A DNA stretch of 7,755 nucleotides from Deltaproteobacteria bacterium (GTDB taxonomy: Bacteria; Desulfobacterota; Desulfarculia; Adiutricales; Adiutricaceae). Position numbers and translations under genes: made by a program. The stretch is taken from assembly GCA_031278835.1 (NCBI GenBank), contig JAITJP010000447.1:1-7755 (forward strand), read 5' to 3'. This document shows positions 1 through 6,143 of this stretch, in pieces. Each line of letters begins with the position of its first letter. Position 1 is the stretch's first letter. Under the pieces are notes generated by a model that saw only the letters and a list, made by a program, of their open reading frames with translations, did no database searches and was not told the origin of the DNA.

Positions 1-96
1 GAATTCATATAATTCCTTAATATAGGCTAAAACTGGCTTAAGTTCTAGCCGGCGCTTTAACTTTGTTAAGCGAAGTTGGCCGGCCAGCCTAAGGCC

Positions 97-129
97 AATC
101 GAAGATTGGGCCAGGCCCAATCCTCGATT
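97..129 (-). terminator. Long hairpin downstream of the leftward operon (terminator-like, no U-tract)
   Basis: Bases 104-112 (GATTGGGCC) and 114-122 are perfect inverted complements around a single central base. After one mismatch (103/123) the pairing continues with AATCGA at 97-102 and TCGATT at 124-129. It begins 28 bases past the stop codon of the last leftward gene, where a terminator or mRNA-stabilising hairpin would sit. No T-run follows it on the minus strand, so classical intrinsic termination is doubtful. A weaker hairpin (53-61 with 65-72) and a 10-base palindrome (77-86) lie further downstream. The rest of 1-156 shows nothing I can identify. Confidence 0.4.
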
Positions 130-156
130 TAGCCGGACGGGCTACGGCTTTAAGGT

Positions 157-1095
157 TTAGATACAACCCCCGTAGTTGTAAGTTCTGGTGGGAACGTCAT
201 TAAGGTCAGCCTTATCGATTTCGGCCACGGCCCGGACCATGGCCCCGTCGCCTAGGTACCAACGCATGGGGAAACAAAAGAACCTAAAGCGTTTGCCGGA
301 GACCTTATCAAGATCGCCGCCCAGGTTCTCGACCCCGACTATGCCATGGCCCAGCATCTGCTTATGACAGGGCTCCCAGGTGCCCCAGCAGCCAATGGCC
401 TCCAAGTCGCCAAATTTGGCCTGGTAGGCGGCTTGACCATGAATTTTTATGTACAATTCCTTGTCGAATTCGGCGTAGGCTTCCTCGCCGAATTTTTCAA
501 TGTACTCTTCGGTGACCGGACGGCCGGAAGCCCCTAAGAGGTTCAAACGGGTCATGCCGTTATTGCCAATGGCCGTGTGCAGTGGGTGATCCAGGGCCTG
601 CATGTCCATGGCCACGCATTTGAGTTTATTTTTGACAAACCACTTGCCGGCCTCGACCCCGGTGCCGCAGGAATAATGAAAATATTCCTTGGAGTCGTCG
701 AATTTTCTGTGCATGCCGGTATTGAGGCACAGGACCATGTTTTCCAGTTCGGACGGCTTGATCTTGATCTTTTCGCAAGCCGCCTCAAGGTGTTTGGGTA
801 AGATCAAGCCCCAGGGCTCGATATCGATTTCCAAGCAAACGGCCTCACCGGTATAGGCGTCCACCGGCATCTCGTGAGTATAGCGGGCTCTCTTGCCATC
901 GAACTCGATTTCCATGACGTGGCGAGGGGCGTCGCAATGCGTTCCGGTGTGCTGGACGCAGTCAATGCGCTGGGTTAAAACGCCCCCTTTGGCCATGCTG
1001 TGCATGTTGTCAATGACCGGTTTAGCGAAATAAGGCCACCGGGGGATGTCGGCGCTAAAAGGGTGCGAAAGATCGACAAAAACTTTATCGCTCAT
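157..1095 (-). CDS. Cyclase-family metal-dependent hydrolase, candidate dihydrophloroglucinol cyclohydrolase
   Basis: This 312-residue protein belongs to the cyclase/kynurenine-formamidase family. The signature HxGTHxDxP is at residues 49-57, with H49, H53 and D55 as expected metal ligands and H59 just after. Other family landmarks are DLSHPF near the start (8-13), AMDMQALDHPLH (162-173), E256-N257-L258 and a C-terminal GDGAMVRAVAEID stretch (283-294). It is clearly longer than typical kynurenine formamidases (about 210 residues), with extra sequence around 192-245. No signal peptide is seen, so it is probably cytoplasmic. The ATG at 1095 has GGAG at 1103-1106, seven bases upstream. It is last in a cupin-SDR-cyclase series, 135 bases after the SDR. 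Cyclase-family enzymes hydrolyse C-C or C-N bonds in rings or amides. Next to a transhydroxylase and an SDR, opening of dihydrophloroglucinol to 3-hydroxy-5-oxohexanoate is the most sensible reaction. The family is confident; the substrate is inferred from context. Confidence 0.9.
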   Translation of the reverse strand: MSDKVFVDLSHPFSADIPRWPYFAKPVIDNMHSMAKGGVLTQRIDCVQHTGTHCDAPRHVMEIEFDGKRARYTHEMPVDAYTGEAVCLEIDIEPWGLILPKHLEAACEKIKIKPSELENMVLCLNTGMHRKFDDSKEYFHYSCGTGVEAGKWFVKNKLKCVAMDMQALDHPLHTAIGNNGMTRLNLLGASGRPVTEEYIEKFGEEAYAEFDKELYIKIHGQAAYQAKFGDLEAIGCWGTWEPCHKQMLGHGIVGVENLGGDLDKVSGKRFRFFCFPMRWYLGDGAMVRAVAEIDKADLNDVPTRTYNYGGCI

Positions 1096-1156
1096 GCGAA
1101 TTCTCCATACTAAACTTAGTTATTTGAGCCCAATTGACCTGGAAGGCTCCCTAGAT

Positions 1157-1197
1157 TTTAATCATTAGCCAAAAATAAATTTTGGCTAATGGTTAAG
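1157..1197. repeat. Imperfect inverted repeat between SDR and cyclase genes
   Basis: ATTAGCCAAAA (1164-1174) pairs perfectly with 1180-1190 across a five-base loop. Pairing extends outward to about 1157/1197 with G-T wobbles at 1162/1192 and 1157/1197. In RNA this is a stem of about 18 pairs between the SDR stop codon (1231) and the cyclase start (1095). There is no U-tract on either strand, so it is not a textbook terminator. It could be an mRNA processing or stability element, or an operator affecting the last gene. Two TGATCAAT copies (1200-1207 and 1229-1236) lie beside it, the second overlapping the SDR stop codon. Confidence 0.5.
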
Positions 1198-1230
1198 CCT
1201 GATCAATGGTTATTTTGGGGCAACTAATGA

Positions 1231-2022
1231 TCAATTGGCCCAATAACCGCCGGTGGCGTCAAAGTTGCCGCCGGTCAAAAAATCGGAAGCTTTAGCGGCC
1301 AAGAAAGTGAAAAGGCCCACGAAATCTTCGACCTCGCCCAAACGGCCGATGGGCAGCCGTTTAAGGAAGTTTTGGTAAACGGCCGATTCCTTGTCAAACA
1401 TCCATTCGGTCAAATCGGAGCGGAAAACGGTCGGGTTAATTGAGTTGACCTTTATGCCATGAGCGGCCAGATCGCAGGCCATGGATTGGACCATTAGGTC
1501 GCAGGCCCCCTTGGAAGCGCAGTAACCGGTATAGCCCTTCATGCCCATCTTGCTCCTGGCCGAGGAGGTGACGATTATTTTGCCGCCCGAGTTTTGCTTG
1601 ACCATTTGGGCGGCGCTTAATTTAGAGATTATGTAGACGCTTTTGAGATCAGCGTCCATGATGGTCTGCCACTCCTCGACGCTTTGCTCCAAAATGTCTT
1701 TGGGCTTATTGTAGCCATGGCACACGGCCAGGATGTCGAGGCGGCCAAATGTGGTGGCCACGAAATCAACTACCCGCGAGGCCTCCGACTCCAGGGCCGG
1801 ATCGCCGGAGACGATTTCGCAGGCCAGATTACCGGCCGTGAACTCGGCTTTGATTTCTTCTAGTTTTTTTAGGTTACGACCGCTCAAGACCACCTTGGCC
1901 CCCTGACAGGCGTAGGCCTTGGCCACGGCCCCGCCCAAAGCTCCGGTGGCCCCGGTTACCAAAGCCACTTTGTCTTTGAGGCTGAACATTTGCTCAACAA
2001 ATGAAGCTTCGACTTTGATCAT
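1231..2022 (-). CDS. SDR-family NAD(P)H-dependent oxidoreductase, candidate phloroglucinol reductase
   Basis: This is a classical short-chain dehydrogenase of 263 residues with a Rossmann fold. The cofactor motif TGATGALG is at 23-30. R49 after the second strand is compatible with NADP(H). The catalytic residues are S154, Y167 and K171 (YxxxK). Two landmarks are unusual: the NNAG motif reads V100-C-H-G, and the Asn of the catalytic tetrad appears to be D125. The start at 2022 has AGGA at 2031-2034 with eight-base spacing. The alternative ATG at 1989, nearer the usual SDR start, lacks a clear ribosome site, so I keep the longer form. It lies 100 bases after the cupin and 135 before the cyclase. 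SDR phloroglucinol reductases are known and act on the keto tautomer, like naphthol reductases. That role is inferred from the neighbours; another hydroxy/keto substrate is possible. Confidence 0.9.
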   Translation of the reverse strand: MIKVEASFVEQMFSLKDKVALVTGATGALGGAVAKAYACQGAKVVLSGRNLKKLEEIKAEFTAGNLACEIVSGDPALESEASRVVDFVATTFGRLDILAVCHGYNKPKDILEQSVEEWQTIMDADLKSVYIISKLSAAQMVKQNSGGKIIVTSSARSKMGMKGYTGYCASKGACDLMVQSMACDLAAHGIKVNSINPTVFRSDLTEWMFDKESAVYQNFLKRLPIGRLGEVEDFVGLFTFLAAKASDFLTGGNFDATGGYWAN

Positions 2023-2056
2023 TGTCTCTTTCCTCTGCCTTAGGTGGAAAAGCCAC

Positions 2057-2108
2057 TTTTTTCTGGTCTTTTCTGGTTTTTTCTGATTTTTCCTAGTTTT
2101 TTTTGTTT
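2057..2108. repeat. Degenerate 10-base tandem repeat with phased T-tracts
   Basis: Four consecutive decamers resemble TTCTGGTTTT: 2061-2070, 2071-2080, 2081-2090 and 2091-2100, flanked by further T-runs. The T-tracts recur every 10 bases, close to one helical turn, which is the arrangement expected for intrinsically bent DNA. On the leftward transcript it reads as an A/G-rich leader just upstream of the SDR ribosome site. It occupies most of the 100-base spacer between the cupin and SDR genes. Confidence 0.6.
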
Positions 2109-2122
2109 CTAGGCTTAGAAAC

Positions 2123-2473
2123 TTATTTCTTGTCCGGATAGCTGATGGAAACCAACAGCGTACAGGGGAAGTTAGAATGATTGATCATGGATCGACCCTC
2201 ATAGGGCGCCAAATATAAGGAATCGCCCTCTTTGACGGTCACTTCACTGTCCTTGGTCTTAACGGTGATTTCGCCCCTCAGGACGTAATAAACCTTTTCA
2301 GTGGGCGAGGTCTCATAGTCCCACTCGGCCCCGCCGCCGGGCAGGAAATGGGTCATGCCCACCCAGAACTTGGTTAAGCCGGATTCTTCGGCCCCTTGAA
2401 CCCTAAGGGAGACGGCCCCGAAATGGACGGGCGGATCGTAGGGTTTGACCTCGGAAATATTTCTGACTATCAT
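2123..2473 (-). CDS. Small single-domain cupin protein with replaced metal ligands
   Basis: This 116-residue protein has the single beta-barrel layout of small cupins: a PGGG turn (45-48), E59, a KVYYVLRGE strand (60-68), then KEGDSLYLAP (81-90) and G93. In motif 1 the usual His-x-His falls at E54-T-S56, and in motif 2 the usual His falls near S95/M96. The canonical metal-binding histidines are therefore missing, although H42 and H99 could still act. The ATG at 2473 has AGGAG at 2482-2486, eight bases upstream. It is the first gene of the leftward block, downstream of a putative sigma-54 promoter at 2620-2634. A metal-free cupin could bind a ligand, assist isomerisation or stabilise a partner; I cannot choose. 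The fold is confident and the function unknown. Confidence 0.85.
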   Translation of the reverse strand: MIVRNISEVKPYDPPVHFGAVSLRVQGAEESGLTKFWVGMTHFLPGGGAEWDYETSPTEKVYYVLRGEITVKTKDSEVTVKEGDSLYLAPYEGRSMINHSNFPCTLLVSISYPDKK

Positions 2474-2537
2474 TTAATCAACTCCTAAACTTCATTATTG
2501 AAATGAATAAATAAAGTTTTCATCCAAGTCGAGATGA

Positions 2538-2559
2538 TTAACGGCAAAGAATCCGTTAA
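2538..2559. promoter_or_regulatory. Inverted repeat TTAACGG-N8-CCGTTAA, operator or leader hairpin
   Basis: TTAACGG (2538-2544) and CCGTTAA (2553-2559) are perfect inverted complements separated by eight bases, 65-86 bases upstream of the cupin start. The arm spacing would suit a dimeric DNA-binding repressor. If the sigma-54 promoter at 2620-2634 is used, the repeat lies inside the 5' leader, so a roadblock operator or an RNA hairpin are both possible. Confidence 0.4.
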
Positions 2560-2619
2560 CTCCAGGTTTTGGATTTAAATATGGTTAAAACTACCGATGG
2601 TGCTTGAATACTTCTTTAA

Positions 2620-2634
2620 GCAAAATCAATGCCA
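2620..2634 (-). promoter_or_regulatory. Sigma-54 (-24/-12) promoter for the cupin-SDR-cyclase operon
   Basis: Read on the minus strand the site is TGGCATTGATTTTGC. It matches the sigma-54 consensus TGGCAC-N5-TTGC with the invariant GG and GC exactly ten bases apart. With the C at -12, transcription would start near 2608, giving a leader of about 135 bases to the cupin ATG. Such promoters need an ATP-dependent activator bound upstream, here to the right of 2634. The match is by eye, but its pairing with a second, opposite site at 2916-2932 strengthens it. Confidence 0.6.
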
Positions 2635-2643
2635 TCACCCAGA

Positions 2644-2681
2644 AAAGCCCATGGCTAGGGAGCGCCCTGGTCATGGGCTTT
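2644..2681. repeat. Long hairpin between the divergent promoters
   Basis: AAAGCCCATG (2644-2653) is perfectly complementary to 2672-2681. Inside it, AGGG (2657-2660) pairs with CCCT (2665-2668) around an AGCG loop, with one C-G pair and two wobble pairs between. The whole forms a stem of about 17 pairs. It ends ten bases upstream of the leftward sigma-54 site. Short T-rich runs flank it on both strands (TTTATT rightward, TTTTCT leftward). It could be an insulating bidirectional terminator or a protein-binding dyad. Confidence 0.55.
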
Positions 2682-2800
2682 ATTAACTGTCCGAAAATGA
2701 GACACTGGCTACAGCCCGAGCCAAAACCACTGTCAACAAATCAAACACTTTTAAAAAAGACCCTGGGGCCCAGCCCTGGCCGCCAAAAGCTTCAAAAGCC

Positions 2801-2812
2801 CTAAAGCTTTAG
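2801..2812. promoter_or_regulatory. Perfect 12-base palindrome, candidate activator site
   Basis: CTAAAGCTTTAG is a perfect palindrome. It is nested in a looser inverted repeat, GCCCT at 2798-2802 with AGGGC at 2816-2820. Its centre lies about 136 bases upstream of the predicted rightward sigma-54 start (about 2943) and about 199 upstream of the leftward one (about 2608), distances usual for enhancer sites. Function is inferred from position only. Confidence 0.25.
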
Positions 2813-2827
2813 ATCAGGGCCCTCAAG

Positions 2828-2867
2828 ATTTTTTGACTTGACTTTAGGCGGCTTAAAAATTTTTTGA
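2828..2867. repeat. Nine-base direct repeat ATTTTTTGA spaced three helical turns
   Basis: ATTTTTTGA occurs at 2828-2836 and again at 2859-2867, 31 bases apart, which is close to three turns of the helix. The two copies would face the same side of the DNA about 76-115 bases upstream of the predicted rightward start. They could be activator or bending-protein sites, or chance AT-rich sequence. Confidence 0.3.
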
Positions 2868-2915
2868 GCAAAGGCCCGCCCGGGTATTTTTATTTTATTT
2901 AAGCCCATAAGTCTA

Positions 2916-2932
2916 TTGGCATAAATATTGCT
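2916..2932 (+). promoter_or_regulatory. athL: Sigma-54 (-24/-12) promoter for the transhydroxylase operon
   Basis: The site TTGGCATAAATATTGCT matches the sigma-54 consensus TTGGCAC-N5-TTGCT closely. GG is at 2918-2919 and GC at 2930-2931, with the obligatory ten bases between. Transcription would start near 2943, leaving a leader of about 165 bases before the large-subunit ATG at 3108. The upstream DNA holds several dyads suitable for an enhancer-binding protein. Confidence 0.65.
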
Positions 2933-2970
2933 TTATTTTAACAAAATCCCGCCCTTTGCTTTAACGAAAA

Positions 2971-3007
2971 GCCGGACCAAGACGGCCAAGCCGGCCAAAC
3001 CGGCCCT
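2971..3007. repeat. Short GC-rich tandem repeat in the transhydroxylase leader
   Basis: Four adjoining 9-10 base units resemble (R)CCGGCCAA: 2971-2980, 2981-2989, 2990-2998 and 2999-3007. The last two units are the most alike. The block lies between the predicted sigma-54 start and the coding region, so it would be transcribed into the leader. It is too short for a CRISPR array and no function can be assigned. Confidence 0.4.
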
Positions 3008-3075
3008 TGATTGCCTATACTTTTAAGCTTTTTTAAGAGTAAGCACGGCCTTGTAGATGTAAATTAAGTAATTTT

Positions 3076-3084
3076 TGCGATAAT
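3076..3084 (+). promoter_or_regulatory. Possible extended -10 sigma-70 promoter of the transhydroxylase operon
   Basis: TGCGATAAT fits an extended -10 element (TGn followed by GATAAT). A start near 3091 would leave only a short leader before the GGAG at 3096-3099. No good -35 box lies 16-18 bases upstream. It could give constitutive expression beside the sigma-54 promoter, or be chance in AT-rich DNA. Confidence 0.2.
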
Positions 3085-3107
3085 GACAATTTAATGGAGT
3101 CCCTTTT

Positions 3108-6100
3108 ATGTTTAATCCCATAAAATCGCTCATGGGTTCCATAGCCGCCCCGATTATGGGCCCCACGACGCGCCTAAGAAATATGACCGCCTGGCTTAGG
3201 GCCAAAGGCGCCCTTTTTAGCCTGGCCCGGGTCTTTCGGCTCACGGCCAGAAATTATCCCAAATACCAACAAACCTTGTCGGCCCTTGATTTCACGGTCA
3301 CCTTAAGAATCCGTGACCGATCTTTCGGGCGCTGGTATAAATTTGACCAGGGCCAGGTGCTGACCGGCACTAACCTAGACGGCCCGACCGACGTGGACAT
3401 GGTTTTTGAAAGCGCCCTGGACATGGCCAATATCCTGGACCCCTTCCGCGATCGCTTAACCGTGGTCTCGTCTTTGAAAACCCTTCGCTCCCAGGCCATG
3501 GGTGAAGAAAAGTTCGTGGTTCAGTTTGTCAGGATTCTTAACGGTTGCATGGACAGCTGGGTTTCCTACGGGACGCCCATGCCCGACGGCACCATGAGGT
3601 ATTGCAACAACACCAACGGCGGGCCGGTATTTGTCCACGTCAAGGATGACCGCATCATTCGAATCACCCCCATGGATTTGGACGATGACGATCCCGAGCC
3701 CTGGACCATCGAGGCCCGGGGCAAAAAATTTACCGCCCCGAAAAAAACCTCGGTTAGCCCCTTCACCGTTTGTGTCAAATCGACCATCTATTCCAAGGAA
3801 CGCTTGCTTTATCCTATGAAGCGGGTGGATTTTGACCCCAATGGTGAGAGAAATCCCCAAAACCGGGGCAGCTCTGGCTATGAACGCATTTCTTGGGATG
3901 AAGCCGTGGACCTGGTGGCCGGCGAGATTTTGCGGGTCAAACAGGAACACGGGCCCGGGGCCATCTTAAACGGCTCAGGCTCCCACCACCTCTGGGGTAA
4001 CCTTGGTTACTGGCTTTCGGCCCGCCGGCGCTTTTTTAACCTGATCGGCACCACCTACGTTGACCACAACCCCGACAGTTGGGAGGGCTGGTACTGGGGG
4101 GCCGTCCACCATTGGGGCAAGACCATGCGCCTGGGCGGAACCGACCAGTTTTCCACCGTGGAAGATATCCTTAAACACGCCGAGATGATGGTTTTTTGGT
4201 CCAGTGACCCGGAGACCACCAGCGGCGTCTACGGGGCCCAGGAAGGCACCATCAGGCGCCTCTGGGCCAAAGAGCTAGGTATCGAGTTCGTCCACATCGA
4301 TCCTTTTTTCAATCACACGGCGGCCATGCTCGGGGGCAAATGGTTGGCCCCCAAGCCCGGCAGCGAAGCCGCCCTGGCCCACGCCATCGCTTACGTTTGG
4401 ATTACCGAAGATTTGTACGATAAGGATTTCGTGACCAAGCGCACCGTTGGTTTTGAAGACTGGAAGGCCTATGTCCTGGGCCAAGATGACGGACAGCCCA
4501 AAACACCCGAGTGGCAACAAGCCGAAACCGATATCCCGGCCAGAGAGGTCCGGGCCCTGGCCCGCCGCTGGGGTAAAAGCCGTACCTACCTGGGGGCCGG
4601 CGGCGTCCAGGGTTTTGGATCGGCTTGCCGCAGCGCCACTGGCGTGGAGTGGGCCAGATCCATGGTCTACCTGATGGCCATGCAGGGTATCGGTAAACCC
4701 GGGGTGAACATGGGTAACCTTCAGCAAGGAGCCCCCATCGACAGTCGCTTTTTCTTTCCCGGTTACGCCGAAGGCGGCCTTTCCGGCGATCTGGCCGGGA
4801 CGGCCCTGGCCGTCAACATGTACCAGCGCATGCCCCAAGTTTTGACCATGAACACGGTTTCCCAGTCAGTACCCAGGCTGCAGATCCCCGAGGCCATCCT
4901 AAAGGGTGAGGCCCTGGGCTGGACCAACGATTCGGCCACCATCGAGAGCCAGTTTCGGCCCAAACCCTACCCGGCCCCGGGCTACTCCAAAGTCAAGCTA
5001 TATTACAAATACGGCGGCTCCCACTTTGGCACCATGACCGAAACCAACCGCTACGCCCATATGTACAAAAGCCCGGAACTGGAGTTCGTGGTCAACCAGT
5101 CCATTTGGTTTGAGGGCGAGGCCAAGTTCGCCGACGTGATCCTCCCGGCCTGCACCAATTTCGAGCGCTTTGACATTGGCGAGTTTGCCAACTGCGGCGG
5201 TTACATTGGCTTTGCCCACAGTCAAGTCAATAACCGGGTCATCGCCATGCAACACAAGTGTATCGAGCCTCTGGGAGAATCAAAAAGCGACATTGAGATC
5301 TTCACCTTGATCGCCGAAAAGCTTAACCTGGGGGCCTATTTCTCGGAATCATCCTCGGAACTGGATTGGTGCCGGCGCCTTTTTGAGGCCACCGACATGA
5401 CCAGTCACATTTCCTGGAAAAAATTTCTAAAAAAAGGCTATTTCGTGGTCCCGGCCCCCAAACCCGAGGACCGCGATCCGGTCTCCTGGCGCTGGTATTA
5501 CGAGGGCCGAAAAAACGACCTTCCCGAAAACGACCCGCTGCCTTCGGACGAAAGCGGCGGCTTTAAAACCGGCCTGCAAACCCAAAGCGGCAAGATAGAA
5601 TTCGTCAGCTCGAGCCTGAGCCGTTTTGATCCAAACGATCCGGAAAGGCCGGTCATGAGCCGCTACATTCCCTCCTGGGAAGGGCCCAGCTCCAAACTCT
5701 ATGAAAAGTATCCCCTGCAACTCATTAGCCCACACAACCGTTACAGTTTCCACACCATGTCGGACGGCAAAGACAGTCACACCTGCGACATCGCCGATCA
5801 CCGAGTCCGGGTGGGTGACTGGGATTATTGGATAGCCCGCCTAAACCCCATCGACGCCGCCAAACGGGGTATCGAGCACGGCCAATTGGTGGAGCTCTAC
5901 AATGACCGCGGTTCGGTCATCTGCGTGGCCCACCTAACCCAGCGGGTTCCCCCGGGCACGGCTCATTCCTACGAGTCCTCGGCCATCTACGCTCCCATCG
6001 GGATTCCGGGTGAAAGCCCAGACCGGGGCGGCTGCGTTAACATTTTGACCCCATCCCGGCCAATCATAAAACGCAGTCACTCAATTGCTTGCAATTCCTG

Positions 6101-6143
6101 CCTAATCGAGGTTCGTCTTTGGCATGAGGGAGGCCAACCATGA
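3108..6143 (+). CDS. athL: Pyrogallol-phloroglucinol transhydroxylase-type molybdopterin large subunit with N-terminal SCP2-like extension
   Basis: This 1011-residue DMSO-reductase-family enzyme aligns from about residue 166 to the end with the 875-residue large subunit of Pelobacter acidigallici transhydroxylase, which makes phloroglucinol from pyrogallol using a tetrahydroxybenzene co-substrate. Residues recalled from that structure map at a constant offset of 149 through the N-terminal half: H293 (H144), Y301 (Y152), D323 (D174), the Mo ligand S324 (S175) and Y553 (Y404). C696 and Y699 match C557 and Y560. Two pocket positions differ: R153 is W302 and W354 is F503. As in the type enzyme, no N-terminal [4Fe-4S] cysteine motif is present. 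Residues 1-165 are extra; about 55-145 resemble an SCP2-type lipid-binding domain. No Tat or Sec signal is visible, so it is probably cytoplasmic. The start has GGAG at 3096-3099 with eight-base spacing. The stop overlaps the small-subunit start (ATGA). A related hydroxylated substrate is possible. Confidence 0.93.
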   Translation: MFNPIKSLMGSIAAPIMGPTTRLRNMTAWLRAKGALFSLARVFRLTARNYPKYQQTLSALDFTVTLRIRDRSFGRWYKFDQGQVLTGTNLDGPTDVDMVFESALDMANILDPFRDRLTVVSSLKTLRSQAMGEEKFVVQFVRILNGCMDSWVSYGTPMPDGTMRYCNNTNGGPVFVHVKDDRIIRITPMDLDDDDPEPWTIEARGKKFTAPKKTSVSPFTVCVKSTIYSKERLLYPMKRVDFDPNGERNPQNRGSSGYERISWDEAVDLVAGEILRVKQEHGPGAILNGSGSHHLWGNLGYWLSARRRFFNLIGTTYVDHNPDSWEGWYWGAVHHWGKTMRLGGTDQFSTVEDILKHAEMMVFWSSDPETTSGVYGAQEGTIRRLWAKELGIEFVHIDPFFNHTAAMLGGKWLAPKPGSEAALAHAIAYVWITEDLYDKDFVTKRTVGFEDWKAYVLGQDDGQPKTPEWQQAETDIPAREVRALARRWGKSRTYLGAGGVQGFGSACRSATGVEWARSMVYLMAMQGIGKPGVNMGNLQQGAPIDSRFFFPGYAEGGLSGDLAGTALAVNMYQRMPQVLTMNTVSQSVPRLQIPEAILKGEALGWTNDSATIESQFRPKPYPAPGYSKVKLYYKYGGSHFGTMTETNRYAHMYKSPELEFVVNQSIWFEGEAKFADVILPACTNFERFDIGEFANCGGYIGFAHSQVNNRVIAMQHKCIEPLGESKSDIEIFTLIAEKLNLGAYFSESSSELDWCRRLFEATDMTSHISWKKFLKKGYFVVPAPKPEDRDPVSWRWYYEGRKNDLPENDPLPSDESGGFKTGLQTQSGKIEFVSSSLSRFDPNDPERPVMSRYIPSWEGPSSKLYEKYPLQLISPHNRYSFHTMSDGKDSHTCDIADHRVRVGDWDYWIARLNPIDAAKRGIEHGQLVELYNDRGSVICVAHLTQRVPPGTAHSYESSAIYAPIGIPGESPDRGGCVNILTPSRPIIKRSHSIACNSCLIEVRLWHEGGQP

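Larger units (their letters stand above)
2474..3107. other. Divergent regulatory region between the two operons
   Basis: This 634-base spacer separates the cupin start (2473) from the transhydroxylase start (3108). It is AT-rich and contains no convincing gene. It holds two outward-facing sigma-54-type promoters, a long hairpin (2644-2681), a TGTC-N9-GACA dyad (2688-2704), a 12-base palindrome (2801-2812), a nine-base direct repeat (2828-2836 and 2859-2867) and a short GC-rich tandem repeat (2971-3007). The 282 bases between the promoters are where a shared enhancer-binding protein and a DNA-bending protein would be expected to act. Confidence 0.7.

Noticed and set aside
346..801. Rightward frames of 63 and 74 codons opposite the cyclase gene
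   Set aside because: They are antisense to a well-supported gene with conserved motifs, and their products have no recognisable features.
2044..2062. GTGG-AAAAG-CCAC hairpin followed by T's, terminator-like on the plus strand
   Set aside because: The stem has only four strong pairs and no rightward gene ends before it; the T's belong to the tandem repeat.
2604..2804. 66-codon rightward frame in the divergent spacer
   Set aside because: It begins with TTG, lacks a ribosome site, runs through the long hairpin and overlaps the leftward sigma-54 site; the product looks like nothing known.
2971..3007. CRISPR-like repeat
   Set aside because: The units are 9-10 bases, adjoining and degenerate, with no spacers and no cas genes.
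3108..3200. Possible export signal on the transhydroxylase large subunit
   Set aside because: There is no twin-arginine motif and no continuous hydrophobic core; the extension looks like a cytoplasmic domain.
3254..5801. Several leftward frames up to 187 codons opposite the transhydroxylase large subunit
   Set aside because: They are shadows of a GC-rich conserved gene; the forward frame has family-wide conservation and a good ribosome site.
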